Of a stretch of DNA of 64,000 nt, positions 48,838-64,000 are shown piece by piece. Numbering within the stretch: the first letter of the stretch is position 1; every line of letters starts with the position of its first letter. The position numbers were made by a program, and so were the translations under genes. The DNA is taken from the NCBI RefSeq assembly GCF_045679555.1, contig NC_092089.1:1534663-1598662 (forward strand), written 5' to 3'. The notes beneath the pieces were generated by a model, which ran no database searches, had not been told where the DNA came from, and saw only the letters and a list, made by a program, of their open reading frames with translations. The DNA comes from Salvelinus alpinus. Lineage: Eukaryota > Chordata > Actinopteri > Salmoniformes > Salmonidae.

Positions 48838-51800
48838 TATATTTCCCTCCTCTTCTACCTTCATTCTCCCTCCTCCTCTTCTCCCTTCATCCTCCATCCT
48901 CCTCTTCTCCCTTCATTCTCCCTCCTCCCCTTCTCCCTTCATTCTCCCTCCTCTTCTTCTCCCTTCATTCTTCCTCTTCCGCTTCTCCCTTAATCCCCCT
49001 CCTCCTCTTCTCCCTTCATTCTCCCTCCTCCTCTTCTCCCTTCATCCCCCCTCCTCCTCTTCTCTCTTCATCCCCCCTCCTCCTCTTCTCCCTTCATCCC
49101 CCCTCCTCCTCTTCTCCCTTCATCTCCCTCCTCCTCTTCTCCCTTCATTCTCCCTCCTCCTTTTCTCCCTTCATCCCCCCTCCTCCTCTTCTCCCTTCAT
49201 TCTCCCTCCTCCTCTTCTCCCTTCATCCCTCCACCTCCTCTTCTCCCTTCATCCCCCCTCCTCCTCTTCTCCCTTCATCCCCCCTCCTCCTCTTCTCCCT
49301 TCATTCTCCCTCCTCCTCTTCTCCCTTCATCCCCCCTCCTCCTCTTCTCCCTTCATCCCTCCTCCTCCTCTTCTCCCTTCATCTCCCTCCTCCTCTTTCT
49401 TCTCCCTTCATTCTCCCTCCTCCTTTTCTCCCTTCATCCCCCCTCCTCCTCTTCTCCCTTCATTCTCCCTCCTCCTCTTCTCCCTTCATCCCTCCACCTC
49501 ATCTCCACCCTTCATTCCCCCTCCTCCTCTTCTCCCGTCATCCCATCTCCTCCTCTTCTCCCTTCATTCTCCCTCCTCCTCTTCTCCTTTCACCCCCCCT
49601 CCTCCTCTTCTCCCTTCATCCTCCTCATCTTCTCCCTTCATCCCCCTCCTCCTCTTCTCCCTTCATCCCATCTCCTCCTCTTCTCCCTTCATCCCCCCTC
49701 CTCCTCTTCTCCCTTCATCCCATCTCCTCCTCTTCTCCTTTTATTCTCCCTCCTCCTCTTCTCCCTTTATTCTCCCCCTCCTCTTCTCCCTTTATCCCCC
49801 TCCTCTTCTCCCTTCATTATCCCTCCTCCACTTCTCCCTTTATTCTCCCTCCTCCTTTTCTCCCTTCATCCCCACTCCTCCTCTTCTCCCTTCATTCTCC
49901 CTCCTCCTCTTCTCCCTTCATCCCCCCCTCCTCCTCTTCTCCCTTCATCCCCCCTCCTCCTCTTCTCCCTTCATCCCCCCTCCTCCTCTTCTCCCTTCAT
50001 TCTCCCTCCTCCTCTTCTCCCTTCATCCCCCCCTCCTCCTCTTCTCCATTCATCCCCCCTCCTCCTTTTCTCCCTTCATTCTCCCTCCTCCTCTTCTCCC
50101 TTCATCCCCCCTCCTCCTCTTCTCCATTCATCCCCCCTCCTCCTCTTCTCCCTTCATTCTCCCTCCTCCTCTTCTCCCTTCATCCCCCCCTCCTCCTCTT
50201 CTCCCTTCATCCCTCCACCTCATCTCCTCCCTTCATTCCCCCTCCCCCTCTTCTCCCTTCATCTCATCTCCTCCTCTTCTCCCTTCATTCTCCCTCCTCC
50301 CTTCTCCCTTCATCCCCCCTCCTCCTCTTCTCCCTTCATTCTCCCTCCTCCTCTTCTCCCTTCATCCTCCTCATCTTCTCCCTTCTTCCCCCTCCTCCTC
50401 TTCTCCCTTCATCCCTCTCCCTCCTCCTTTTCTCCCTTCATCCCCCCTCCTCCTCTTCTCCCTTCATTCTCCCTCCTCCTCTTCTCCCTTCATCCCTCCA
50501 CCTCATCTCCTCCCTTCATTCCCCCTCCTCCTCTTCTCCCTTCATCCCATCTCCTCCTCTTCTCCCTTAAACCCCCCTCCTCCTCTTCTCCCCTTCATCC
50601 CCCCTCCTCCTCTTCTCCCTTCATTCTCCCTCCTCCTCTTCTCCCTTCATCCTCCTCATCTTCTCCCTTCATCCCCATCCTCCTCTTCTCCCTTCATCCC
50701 ATCTCCTCCTCTTCTCCCTTCATCCCCCCTCCTCCTCTTCTCCCTTCATCCCATCTCCTCCTCTTCTCCCTTCATTATCCCTCCTCCCCTTCTCCTTTTA
50801 TTCTCCCTCCTCCTTTTCTCCCTTCATCCCCCCTCCTCCTCTTCTCCCTTCATTCTCCCTCCTCCTCTTCTCCCTTCATCCCTCCACCTCATCTTCTCCC
50901 TTCATCCCCCCTCCTCCTCTTCTCCCTTCATCCCCCCTCCTCCTCTTCTCCCTTCATTCTCCCTCCTCCTCTTCTCCCTTCATCCTCCTCATCTTCTCCC
51001 TTCATTCCCATCCTCCTCTTCTCCCTTCATCCCATCTCCTCCTCTTCTCCCTTCATCCCCCCTCCTCCTCTTCTCCCTTCATCCCATCTCCTCCTCTTCT
51101 CCCTTCATTATCCCTCCTCCCCTTCTCCTTTTATTCTCCCTCCTCCTTTTCTCCCTTCATCCCCCCTCCTCCTCTTCTCCCTTCATTCTCCCTCCTCCTC
51201 TTCTCCCTTCATCCCTCCACCTCATCTTCTCCCTTCATCCCCCCTCCTCCTCTTCTCCCTTCATCCCCCCTCCTCCTCTTCTACCTTCATTATCCCTCCT
51301 CCTCTTCTCCCTTCATCCCCCCTCCTCCTCTTCTCCCTTCATCCCCCCTCCTCCTCTTCTCCCTTCATTCTCCCTCCTCCTCTTCTCCCTTCATCCTCCT
51401 CATCTTCTCCCTTCTTCCCCCTCCTCCTCTTCTCCCTTCATCCCATCTCCTCCTCTTCTCCCTTCATCCTCCCTCCTCCTCTTCTCCCTTCATCCCATCT
51501 CCTCCTCTTCTTCTTTTATTCTCCCTCCTCCTCTTCTCCCTTTATTCTCCCCCTCCTCTTCTCCCTTTATCCCCCTCCTCTTCTCCCTTCATTATCCCTC
51601 CTCCACTTCTCCCTTTATTCTCCCTCCTCCTTTTCTCCCTTCATCCACCCTCCTCCTCTTCTCCCTTCATTCTCCCTCCTCCTCTTCTCCCTTCATCCCC
51701 CCCTCCTCCTCTTCTCCCTTCATCCCCCCTCCTCCTCTTCTCCCTTCATCCCCCCTCCTCCTCTTCTCCCTTCATTCTCCCTCCTCCTTTTCTCCCTTCA

Positions 51801-54332
51801 TCCCCCCTCCTCCTCTTCTCCCTTCATTCTCCCTCCTCCTCTTCTCCCTTCATCCCTCCACCTCATCTCCTCCCTTCATTCCCCCTCCTCCTCTTCTCCC
51901 TTCATCCCATCTCCTCCTCTTCTCCCTTAAACCCCCCTCCTCCTCTTCTCCCTTCATCCCCCCTCCTCCTCTTCTCCCTTCATTCTCCCTCCTCCTCTTC
52001 TCCCTTCATCCTCCTCATCTTCTCCCTTCATCCCCATCCTCCTCTTCTCCCTTCATCCCATCTCCTCCTCTTCTCCCTTCATCCCCCCTCCTCCTCTTCT
52101 CCCTTCATCCCATCTCCTCCTCTTCTCCCTTCATTATCCCTCCTCCCCTTCTCCTTTTATTCTCCCTCCTCCTTTTCTCCCTTCATCCCCCCTCCTCCTC
52201 TTCTCCCTTCATTCTCCCTCCTCCTCTTCTCCCTTCATCCCTCCACCTCATCTTCTCCCTTCATCCCCCCTCCTCCTCTTCTCCCTTCATCCCCCCTCCT
52301 CCTCTTCTACCTTCATTATCCCTCCTCCTCTTCTCCCTTCATCCCCCCTCCTCCTCTTCTCCCTTCATCCCCCCTCCTCCTCTTCACCCTTCATTCTCCC
52401 TCCTCCTCTTCTCCCTTCATCCTCCTCATCTTCTCCCTTCATCCCCCTCCTCCTCCTCTCCCTTCATCCCATCTCCTCCTCTTCTCCCTTCATCCCCCCT
52501 CCTCCTCTTCTCCCTTCATCCCATCTCCTCCTCTTCTCATTTTATTCTCCCTCCTCCTCTTCTCCCTTTATTCTCCCCCTCCTCTTCTCCCTTTATCCCC
52601 CCTCCTCTTCTCCCTTCATTATCCCTCCTCCACTTCTCCCTTCATTCTCCCTCCTCCTCTTTTCCCTTCACCCCCCCTCCTCCCCTTCTCCCTTCATCCC
52701 ATCTCCTCCTCTTCTCCCTTCATTCTCCATCCTCCTCTTCTCCCTTCATCCCCCCCCCTCCTCTTCTCCCTTAATCCCCCTCCTCCTCTTCTCCCTTCAT
52801 CCCCCCTCCTCCTCTTCTCCCTTCATCTCCCTCCTCCTCTTCTCCCTTCATCCCCCCTCCTCCTCTTCTCCCTTCATTCCCCTCCTCCTCTTCTCCCTTC
52901 ATTCTCCCTCCTACTCTTCCCCCTTCATCCCCCCTCCTCCTCGTCTCCCTTCATCTCCCTCCTCCTCTTCTCCCTTCATTCTCCCTCCTCCTTTTCTCCC
53001 TTCATCCCCCCTCGTCCTCTTCTCCCTTCATTTCCCTCCTCCTCTTCTCCCTTCATTCTCCCTCCTCCTCTTCTCCCTTCATCCCCCCTCCTCTTCTTCT
53101 CCCTTCATTTCCTTCCTCCTCTTCTCCCTTAATCCCCCCTCCTCCTCTTCTCCCTTAATCTCCCTCCTCCACTTCTCCCTTCATTCTCCCTCCTCCTTTT
53201 CTCCCTTCATCCCCCCTCCTCCTCTTCTCCCTTAATCCCCCCTCCTCCTCTTCCCCCTTCATCCCCCCTCCTCCTCTTCTCCCTTCATTCTACCTCCTCC
53301 TTTTCTCCCTTCATCCCCCCTCCTCCTCTTCTCCCTTCATCCCCCCTCCTCCTCTTCTCCCTTCATTCTCCCTGCTCCTTTTCTCCCTTAATACCCCTCC
53401 TCCTCTTCTCCCTTCATCCCCCCTCCTTATCTTCTCTCTTCATCCCCCATCGTCCTCTTCTCCCTTCATCCCCCCTCCTCCTCTTCTCCCTTCATCCCAT
53501 CTCCTCCTCTGCTCCCTTCATTCTCCCTCCTCCTCTTCTCCCTTCATCCCCCATCTCCTCTTCTTCCTTTATTCTCCCTCATCCTCTTCTCCCTTCATCC
53601 CCCCTCCTCTTCTCCCTTCATTCCTCCTCCTCCTCTTCTCCCTTCATCCCCCCTCCTCCTCTTCTCCCTTCATCCCTCCTCCTCATCTTCTCCCTTCATT
53701 CTCCCTCCTCCTCTTCTCCCTTCATCCCATCTCCTCCTCTTCTCCCTTCATTCTCCCTCCTCCTTTTCTCCCTTCATCCCCCCTCCTCCTCTTCTCCCTT
53801 CATTCTCCCTCCTCCTCTTCTCCCTTCATCCCCCTCCTCCTCTTCTCCCTTCATCCCCCTCCTCCTCTTCTCCCTTCATTCTCCCTCCTCCTCTTCTCCC
53901 TTAATCCCCCCTCCTCCTCTTCTCCATTCATTCTCCCTCCTCCTCTTCTCCCTTCATTCTCCCTCCTCCTCTTCTCCCTTCATCCCCCTCCTCCTCTTTT
54001 CCCTTCATCCCCCTCCTCCTCTTCTCCCTTCATTCTCCCTCCTCCTCTTCTCCCTTCATCCCCCCTCCTCCTCTTCTCCCTTCATCCCCCCTCCTCCTCT
54101 TCTCCCTTCATCCCCCCTCCTCCTCTTCTCCCTTCATCCCATCTCCTCCTCTTCTCCCTTCATTCTCCCTCCTCCTCTTCTCCCTTCATTCCCCCTCCTC
54201 CTCTTCTCCCTTCATCTTCCTCCTCCTCTTCTCCCTTAATCCCCCCTCCTCCCCTTCTCCCTTCATCCTCCCTCCTCCTCTTCTCCCTTCATCCCCCCTC
54301 CTCCTCTTCTCCTTTCATCCTTCCCTCCTCCT
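48838..54332. repeat. 26-bp pyrimidine minisatellite, 5.5 kb
   Basis: About 210 copies of a 26-bp unit, CTCCCTCCTCCTCTTCTCCC plus TTCATT or TTCATC. Larger blocks recur, for example 50820-51260, 51140-51300 and 52160-52330 share long matching unit orders, so there is higher-order duplication. The plus strand is about 97 percent pyrimidine. Long frames (up to 1327 codons) exist only because stop codons need purines. Confidence 0.97.
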
Positions 54333-54660
54333 CACTGTCTCGTTGTTGAGTACAATGCAATCGAGTGCAATTCAGCTGTAACTTTGTACAATGCAATTTT
54401 ACAATGCCATTGTCAGAGAGCACTTCAGAACTGTCTTTCTTCTATCTGAACTGGCTGACAGGATCGTATAACTGTAGATTAGCAAATAAAGAGAAGATGA
54501 CTGGGACCAGGGGGAAGTTGTAGAGTTGAAGTTGCACCTAGACACTGATCTATAGCCAGTTTTGCCAACTTACCCCTAACAAATAAGGTTAGGATTTGGG
54601 GAGAGTAAGCTGATCCTAGATCTGTCCCAAAGGGCAACTTCTACTTCTATCACTCAATTC
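54333..54660. other. short non-repetitive spacer
   Basis: About 330 bp of mixed sequence between two pyrimidine arrays. No gene, RNA or element is recognised. Confidence 0.4.
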
Positions 54661-55192
54661 ACCCCTCCTCCTCTCTCCCCAAATGCCTCTCCCTTCTGCT
54701 CTCCCTCTTTTTCTTCTCTCCCTCCTAATCTCCCTCCTGCCCCCCATCTGATCTCCCTCCTGCTCTCCCTGCTCTCCCTCCAGCTCTCCCTCCTACCCCC
54801 CCCCCCTCCTGCTCACCATCCTGCTCCCCCTCTTGATCTTTCTCCTGCTCTCCCTCCTACCCACCCTCCTGCTCTCCCTCCTGCCCCCCCTCCTGCTCAC
54901 CCTCCTGCTCCCCCTCCTGCTCCCCTCCTACCCCCCCTCCTGCTCACCCTCCTGCTCCCCCTCCTGCTCCCCTCCTGCCCCCCCTCCTGCTCACCCCCCT
55001 GCTCCCCCTCCTGATCTCCCTTCTGCTCTCCCCCTTTTTTTCTCTCCCTCCTAATCTCCCTCCTGCCCCCCCATCTGATCTCCCTCCTGCTCTCCCTCCT
55101 ACCCCCCTCCTGCTCTCCCTCCAGCTCTCCCTCCTGCTCTCCCTCCTGCCCCCCCTCCTGCTCACCCTCCTGCCCTCCTCCTGTTCTCTCTC
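54661..55192. repeat. pyrimidine minisatellite, CTCCCTCCTGCTCTCC family
   Basis: About 40 imperfect copies of a 12-14 bp unit (CTCCCTCCTGCT, CCCCCTCCTGCTCA) form a separate array from the one ending at 54332. The presence of CTGCT distinguishes it. Confidence 0.9.
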
Positions 55193-55427
55193 TGTCCAGA
55201 CTAGCTCATGACAAATGCGGGTGATAATTTGAACCACAAAGAGACAGGGGGAGGAAATTAGATGGGGGGAGGTAATTAGATGGGGGGAGGAAAAGGGGGA
55301 ATAATGAAAGGATTAAAGGAGTGTGAGTAATGCAGGCATCTGGACCCAACTGGCCACTCATCTGGAGCTCAGGTCTCTCTCACACACACACAATACATCT
55401 ATAATAATTGTTATTATAATAATACAG

Positions 55428-55565
<138 letters not shown>

Positions 55566-55967
55566 TGGTCTGTGAGGTAAGTGGTTGTGTGGTTGGGAAG
55601 TCCCAGAGAACTGTCTCCAGTATCCTCTATTATTCTCTGACTAATTCCTGTAAGATAAGATTCTACCCAGGAGGGAGAATAAACAAGAAACAAATGTTTA
55701 GCAGAGACAGATTTCAACACACACCCACAGATCCTGTACACTGATACACACACACAAACATACACACACACACAGTCTTTCACAAAGGTCTGGCCTTGAT
55801 TTACTTTACATTTTCTCACCTTTTCAAGTTATAGAGAAAAAAATCACTGATCCCCGACACAAATGTTTGGCAGAGTGAGGTTTCTACACACACCATGGTT
55901 CAATCATCATCTGATGATCAGTGAGGTTGACATTTCATTTTCAGTAGCATAGTTCCTCTCTCTCTTT

Positions 55968-56192
55968 ATTTTTATTTATTTAACTAGGCAAGCCAGTTAA
56001 GAACAAATTCTTATTTACAATGACGGCGTAGACCGGCCAAACCCAGATGACACTGGACCAATTGAGTGCCAGCCAATGGCACTCCCAATCACGTCCGGTT
56101 GTGATACAGCCTGAAATCGAACCAGGGTGTCTGTAGTGATGCCTCTAGCACTGATACACAGTGCCTTAGACTTCTGCGCCACTAGGGAGCCC
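55968..56192 (-). mobile_element. tRNA-derived SINE, near full length
   Basis: On the minus strand the element starts GGGCTCCCTAGTGGCGCAGA, has a B-box-like GGTTCGATTTC typical of a tRNA-related head, a body, and the conserved tail AAATAAGAATTTGTTC..AACTGGCTTGCCTAGTTAAATAAA. It is about 225 bp. This is a familiar salmonid SINE type; the family name is not assigned. Confidence 0.88.
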
Positions 56193-56524
56193 TTTCATAC
56201 TTTCTTCCTAACTGTCTGTCTTCTATCTGTAGGCTCTCCCCCTCTTTATTTCAGCTCAACTTCACCCCCCCTCGATCTCTCTCTTTTATTCTTGCTCCTT
56301 GTGTCTTTAAAACTCTGCCATCCTCTTCTCTAATCAAACCCACATGCTGGGTCAGCCTGCCAGCAACCCAACGAGCTAAAGAGTCACTGCTGCTGTTTGT
56401 GTGTGTGCGCGTGTGTGTTTGTGTGTGTGTGCTGTGTGGGTGAATGAGTTTACTTGTGCTACAGTGGGATAAACCTCAGCTATCAGAAACAAACAGACAT
56501 ATTTACAGGAAAGTCAGATCTCGT

Positions 56525-59890
<3,366 letters not shown>

Positions 59891-59892
59891 TA

Positions 59893-60612
59893 TTCTCTCT
59901 CAATTCAAAGGGCTTTATTGGAATGGGAAACATATGTTTACATTGCCAAAGCAAGTGAAATAGACAATAAACAAAAGTGAAATAAATAATAAAAAATGAA
60001 CAGTAAACTCACTCACAAAAGTTCCAAAGGAATAGAGACATTTCAAAAGTCATATTATGTCTCTATACAGTGTTGTCACGATGTGCAAATAGTACAAAAG
60101 GGGAAATGAATAAACATAAATGAGTTTCATATATGGGTTGTATTTACAATGGTGTTTGTTCTTCACAGGTTGCCCTTTTCTTGTGGCAACAGGTCGCATC
60201 TTGCTGCTGTGATGGCACACTGTGGTATTTCACCCAATAGGGAGTTTATTCAAAATTGGATTTGTTTTGGAATTCTTTGTGGGTCTCAGTAATCTGAGCG
60301 AAATATGTGTATCTAATATGGTCATACATTTTGCAGGAGGTTAGGAAGTGCAGCTCAGTTTCCTCCTCATCTTGTGGGCAGTGTGCAGATAGCCTGTTTT
60401 TTTTTAGAGTCAGGTCTGCCTATGGCGGCCTATGGCGGCCTTTCTCAATAACAAGACTGAGTCAAAGCTAACATAGGCAAAGCTTTTCTTAAATTTGTGT
60501 CAGTCACAGTGGTCAGGTATTCTGCCCTCTGTTTAGGGCCAAATAGCATTCGATTTGGTCAGTTTTTTTGTTAATTCTTTCTAATGTGTCAAGTAATTAT
60601 ATATATTTTTTC
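59893..60612. repeat. LINE-like interspersed repeat
   Basis: Begins TCAATTCAAAGGGCTTTATT and contains phrases such as TTGCCCTTTTCTTGTGGCAA and GGAAGTGCAGCTCAGTTTCC that I recognise from a common salmonid retrotransposon 3' region. A second start (CAATTCAAAGGGCTTTATTGGCATGGGAAACA) occurs at 60696-60728. No intact reverse transcriptase is seen. Confidence 0.6.
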
Positions 60613-60744
60613 TCGTGATTTTGTTGGGTCTAATTGTGTTTCTGTCCTGAGGCTCTGTGGGGTCTGTTTGTGTTAGTCTGTTTGTGTGTCTCAGTTCAAT
60701 TCAAAGGGCTTTATTGGCATGGGAAACACATGAAACACCTCTCA

Positions 60745-61856
60745 TGTCTCTTTCTTGCTCTCTCATGAGTTCAGTATGTTTCTGCACGCGAAGTCAAATT
60801 TATTGACGCAGTCCGGTTAAATAGTCCGCTGGTCGAGGCCAGTGGCTGTATCCCGTTACCACCTCTTTTATTTTTATGACACATCGCTGCGGCGCTGGGG
60901 GAAGAGGGTAGATAAAAGAGAAAGGGAGTGAGGAAGAAAGGAGAAAGGGGGGGGTGAACTTGTGGGAAATATTCTCAACATTCCATCCAATCGCTGGCCC
61001 TCGATCATCTCCAAGAATTGAACCACCAAGTCTCTCTCTATCTCCCCTACATCAACACACGGACTGGTACCTGACTTCCTTGACACTCAACACTGCATCC
61101 ATGCCAATGATAAATTGGCTAAATCCGAAACTGGCACTCAGAACAGTTTTTCCGGTTTCAAATACAGCACAATGGCTTCAACCACGAACCACATGTCTGA
61201 CAAACACCACAAATTAAATAATATATTGCACCTCATAAAATAATGTTTCCATGAGGTTATGCCCTTGTGCGCGTGCGTCTAGGGCGCGGTCACTCCATTG
61301 GCACATTAAAGGTGCGCGGTGATAAAGAGGCGTGGCAAGTGGCTTAGCTGGGCGGTCCTAGAACGCACATGTTCTCTCCGGGCGTGGTCGTGGCGGGGTT
61401 TAGGAACCATAAGCGATTCCCGTTGGCTCCTGGATATGACAGACGTGGGTCGGGCGTGTCTGAAGTGTGAAAGTGGGCATGTTATCAGCGGTCAAAGGAA
61501 GTGGCTAGTTTTCCATTCCATCCATTCATAGCGCAACCGCTCATAACGTGCACTGACGCATAGGCGAGATAGGGATCAGCGAGAGAGAGACAGAGAGAGG
61601 GTTGGATTAGGGCACTGATAGCCACCTCAGTCAAACAGTTGAGAGACACACGATCACAACCTGCTGAGGGGGCAAAACTAACGGGACCGGAAAGTCTAAA
61701 TCCAATCCAGATCACCTCTTAACCGATTAGGGAGACAGGACCAACCGACCACCTCGAGACCTTGAAAATTGAAAAGAGGGCAGAGTTGGAGAGTAAAACA
61801 ATCAGTTTTGAAAAAGAAGTCAAATTGATCTATCCAGCCATCCTATACTCTGAACC
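60745..61856 (+). promoter_or_regulatory. crabp2 upstream region and 5' UTR
   Basis: Several GC/KLF-type boxes, GGCGTGG and GGGCGTGG, lie at about 61330, 61380-61400 and 61452. There is no obvious TATA box. No strong retinoic acid response element was found in this upstream stretch. The start codon is in a good context (GAACCATGG). Confidence 0.4.
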
Positions 61857-61938
61857 ATGGAGCGCAAAATCCCTGACTTCGCTGGTACCTGGAAGATGAA
61901 GAGCTCAGAGAACTTCGAGGAGCTTCTCAAAGCGCTGG
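61857..61938 (+). CDS. crabp2: cellular retinoic acid-binding protein 2, first coding exon (rest outside window)
   Basis: CRABP2 is a small cytosolic beta-barrel lipid-binding protein that carries retinoic acid to nuclear receptors. The exon encodes [20 protein letters not shown] then EELLKAL and one base of the next Gly codon, ending at a GTGAGT donor. The [23 protein letters not shown] segment is the conserved N-terminus of the CRABP branch; the MERKI start matches teleost crabp2 forms, which are extended compared with mammalian CRABP2. The split Gly codon is the usual exon 1/2 border of this family. Exons 2-4 were not found up to position 64000, so intron 1 exceeds 2 kb. CRABP1 is the main alternative. 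Confidence 0.88.
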
Positions 61939-61943
61939 GTGAG

Positions 61944-61944
<1 letters not shown>

Positions 61945-61977
<33 letters not shown>

Positions 61978-63475
61978 GGTGATGATGGCGATGAAGGGGA
62001 TGGTGGTAAATATTTGTGGTACATATATCCCTAACTTTATTATAGTCTATTATTATAGCAGTTATTTAATTATTACTGATTGAATACAGCTATCTGAACA
62101 CACTAATACAATGTAGGTCAGATACGTGTCTCTCTCTCTCTCTCTCCTACACACACACACACACACTCACACATAATGGTTCATGCATGCACTTATTAAT
62201 CAGACATGTGGTGTACTCTGTGCGTCGCGTGAGTGTTTTTTTTTTGTAATTCTGGCGAACCCAAAACTCAATGCTTGCCCCCCCAGCCAGCTTCACCCTT
62301 CTCTCCCCCTCCCCTCACTGCCCCACTCCCCCAGCCAGCCTCCCCTCCCCCTCGCCTCACTCCGCCAGACAATGGAGACAAACGGCGGCACCTCTGTCCG
62401 TGTCACCGCGCGGAGAAAAATAACATCACATCGTGCAAGTGTGTGTGTGGGATCGGAAGAAACAGACGCTTCAAAGAGAAGAGTCCGTTATGACGTGACA
62501 GTGCAGGCCATTTGGATTATTATCAGGCCGCATGCTGTATCAACGTCATTTCATTCTCAATCTTAAAGGCCTCGCTCCACACCTGCAGCAGTTTGCATGG
62601 AATAAAAACACGCCTGTTCATTTATCTCGCAGGGTGTGTGAGTGTGTCTGTCAGTGGTTGCCAATTTTCGTATTTTTACTAAAATACAAGGGCATACCAG
62701 GAATACATGTATATCAACACATAAGCACATATGGGAGGGAGGATCGAGAGAGAGAAGCCTGTGTTCGTGCGCAAAAGTGCAATATGTGTCTGTGTTATGA
62801 ACTAGTTCTAAATGCCACCATTGTTCCTGCCGGAATAACCGGAGTCAGTGGCGCATCACCGGCCGGGCGCGCGCATTCCAATTTCCTGGTTTGACTGACG
62901 CACCAATTAACAGTAATCTGCTCTCCGTCTTTACCCATCATTACCCACGCGAGGGGTGTGTGTGAGGGGTAGCGTGCTGAGAGATAGAGAAGGGGGTGAG
63001 GTGGGGGCCAGAGGATAGAAAGAGGAGAGAGGACAGACTGACTGGGTCTAATGCTTTACCTGGCCTCAGACGCGCACACGCACAGACACGTACAGACACA
63101 CACACGCACACACACACAGAGACACACACGCAGACACACACGCTGGCGCAGGACATTCACAGACGTAGACGTGCACACAGACCTACTGGCATGGTGAGGA
63201 GCAGAAATATTTGGTCAGACTCTCCAGAGAGAACAGAGGCAACTCTATCTGCACACACTTGGATGCTTAAACACACACACACACACACATGGTAGTTCTC
63301 TAATGTACCTAGGTATTGTTTGTGACTGACAGAGAGGAATGATCCCATGATCCTTTGGGTTTCATTAGAGGCTAGAGCGCAGCTGGATGCAACCTGTCAC
63401 CACTCCTCCCTCATCCCTCCTTCCCCTCCTCCTCTGTCTACCCCGTTCCAAATGCTTCCTATGGCCTCTGCTCTT
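61945..63475. other. crabp2 intron 1, microsatellite-rich
   Basis: Contains (GAT)n/(GGT)n at 61945-61985, a short TC run at 62130-62145, and CA-rich stretches at 63070-63150 and 63270-63290. No coding exon seen. Confidence 0.5.
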
Positions 63476-63488
63476 TGACCTTTAACCC
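63476..63488 (-). promoter_or_regulatory. DR1-like element in crabp2 intron 1
   Basis: On the minus strand the sequence reads GGGTTA-A-AGGTCA, a DR1-type arrangement for RXR heterodimers. Position in an intron of a retinoid-binding gene makes it plausible, but one short motif is weak evidence. Confidence 0.3.
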
Positions 63489-63494
63489 TGACCG

Positions 63495-64000
63495 TCTGTG
63501 TGAGTGTGTGTGTGTGGTGTGGGTGTGAGTAGTGTGTGTGTGGTATGGGTGTGTGAGTAGTGTGTGTGTGAGTAGTGTGTGGGGTGTGGATGTGTGAGTA
63601 GTGTGTGTGTGTGTGTGTGAGAGTGTGTGGGGTGTGGGTGTGTGTGTAGTGTGTGTGTGTGAGTGTGTGTGTGGTATGGGTGTGTGAGTAGTGTGTGTGT
63701 GAGTAGTGTGTGGGGTGTGGGTGTGTGTGTGGTGTGGTTGTGTGAGTAGTGTGTGTGTGGTGTGGGTGTGTGAGTAGTGTGTGTGGGGTGTGGGTGTGTG
63801 AGTAGTGTGTGTGTGGTGTGTGAGTAGTGTGTGTGTGGTGTGGGTGTGTGAGTAGTGTGTGTGTGGTGTGGGTGTGTGAGTAGTGTGTGTGGGGTGTGGG
63901 TGTGTGAATAGTGTGTGTGTGGTGTGGGTGTGTGAATAGTGTGTGTGGGGTGTGGGTGTGTGAATAGTGTGTGTGGGGTGTGGGTGTGTGAGTAGTGTGG
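63495..64000. repeat. GT-rich minisatellite running off the window
   Basis: Many imperfect copies of a 28-32 bp unit, GTGTGTGTGGTGTGGGTGTG plus TGAGTAGT, with the TGAGTAGT word regularly spaced. It continues past the window edge. Confidence 0.93.

Noticed and set aside
48791-52774. 1327-codon plus-strand open frame
   Set aside because: Lies wholly in the 26-bp pyrimidine array. Stops are rare because they need purines, and the unit length (not a multiple of three) rotates through frames without conserved composition.

Overview
The window is from a ray-finned fish, almost certainly a salmonid (Oncorhynchus, Salmo or Salvelinus). The evidence is intron-rich vertebrate genes close to teleost orthologues, set among salmonid-type repeats: Tc1-like transposons with 'TGCATTCGG..GTCTGAATAC' ends, tRNA-derived SINEs with the 'AATAAGAATTTGTTCTTAACTGACTTGCCTAG' type of tail, Harbinger elements, and very long CA, CT and minisatellite tracts. 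No prokaryotic or organellar sequence is seen.

Four host genes were found, all on the + strand. (1) The C-terminal half of a ceramide synthase, best called cers2, has seven coding exons at 2559-7110; its 5' exons lie upstream of the window. (2) A complete aryl hydrocarbon receptor nuclear translocator gene, arnt, has 19 coding exons at 11054-25951. All exon phases agree and give 771 codons plus a stop. CERS2 and ARNT are also close neighbours on human chromosome 1q21. (3) A single-coding-exon, RNase A-superfamily-like gene lies at 30026-30622. It has a signal peptide, an Arg where the catalytic Lys is expected, and an unusual hydrophobic C-terminal tail that looks like a GPI-anchor signal. 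(4) The first coding exon of crabp2 (cellular retinoic acid-binding protein 2) is at 61857-61938; the rest lies past the right edge.

Layout: 1-2505, gypsy-type retrotransposon remnant inserted into a Tc1 copy; 2559-7110, cers2; 7111-10790, 3' UTR and intergenic; 10790-28260, arnt promoter, gene and 3' UTR, whose introns hold a Tc1 element, a LINE with a nested insertion, and several minisatellites; 29400-30720, RNase-like gene; 31000-37400, interspersed repeats, a perfect 54-bp-arm palindrome, a 39-bp satellite with higher-order structure and two small nonautonomous elements; 37458-41927, a complete PIF/Harbinger transposon (17-bp terminal inverted repeats, CAG target duplication, intact 4-exon transposase, frameshifted Myb-like partner); 42468-45339, a nonautonomous LTR element with a GATTG target duplication and three LTR copies; 45795-55190, a nearly continuous run of five unrelated minisatellites including 5.5 kb of pure pyrimidine repeat; 55400-61856, microsatellites, a SINE, a LINE-like repeat and the crabp2 upstream region.

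The most unusual signal is in arnt. Two introns carry tandem arrays whose repeat unit is made from the end of the upstream coding exon plus its 5' splice site, so each array contains 15-22 copies of a potential splice donor. In the PAS-B case the array stays open in the exon's reading frame for about 270 codons. The second notable signal is the GPI-anchor-like RNase A homologue. Boundaries of repeats are read by eye and are approximate unless a target duplication is given.
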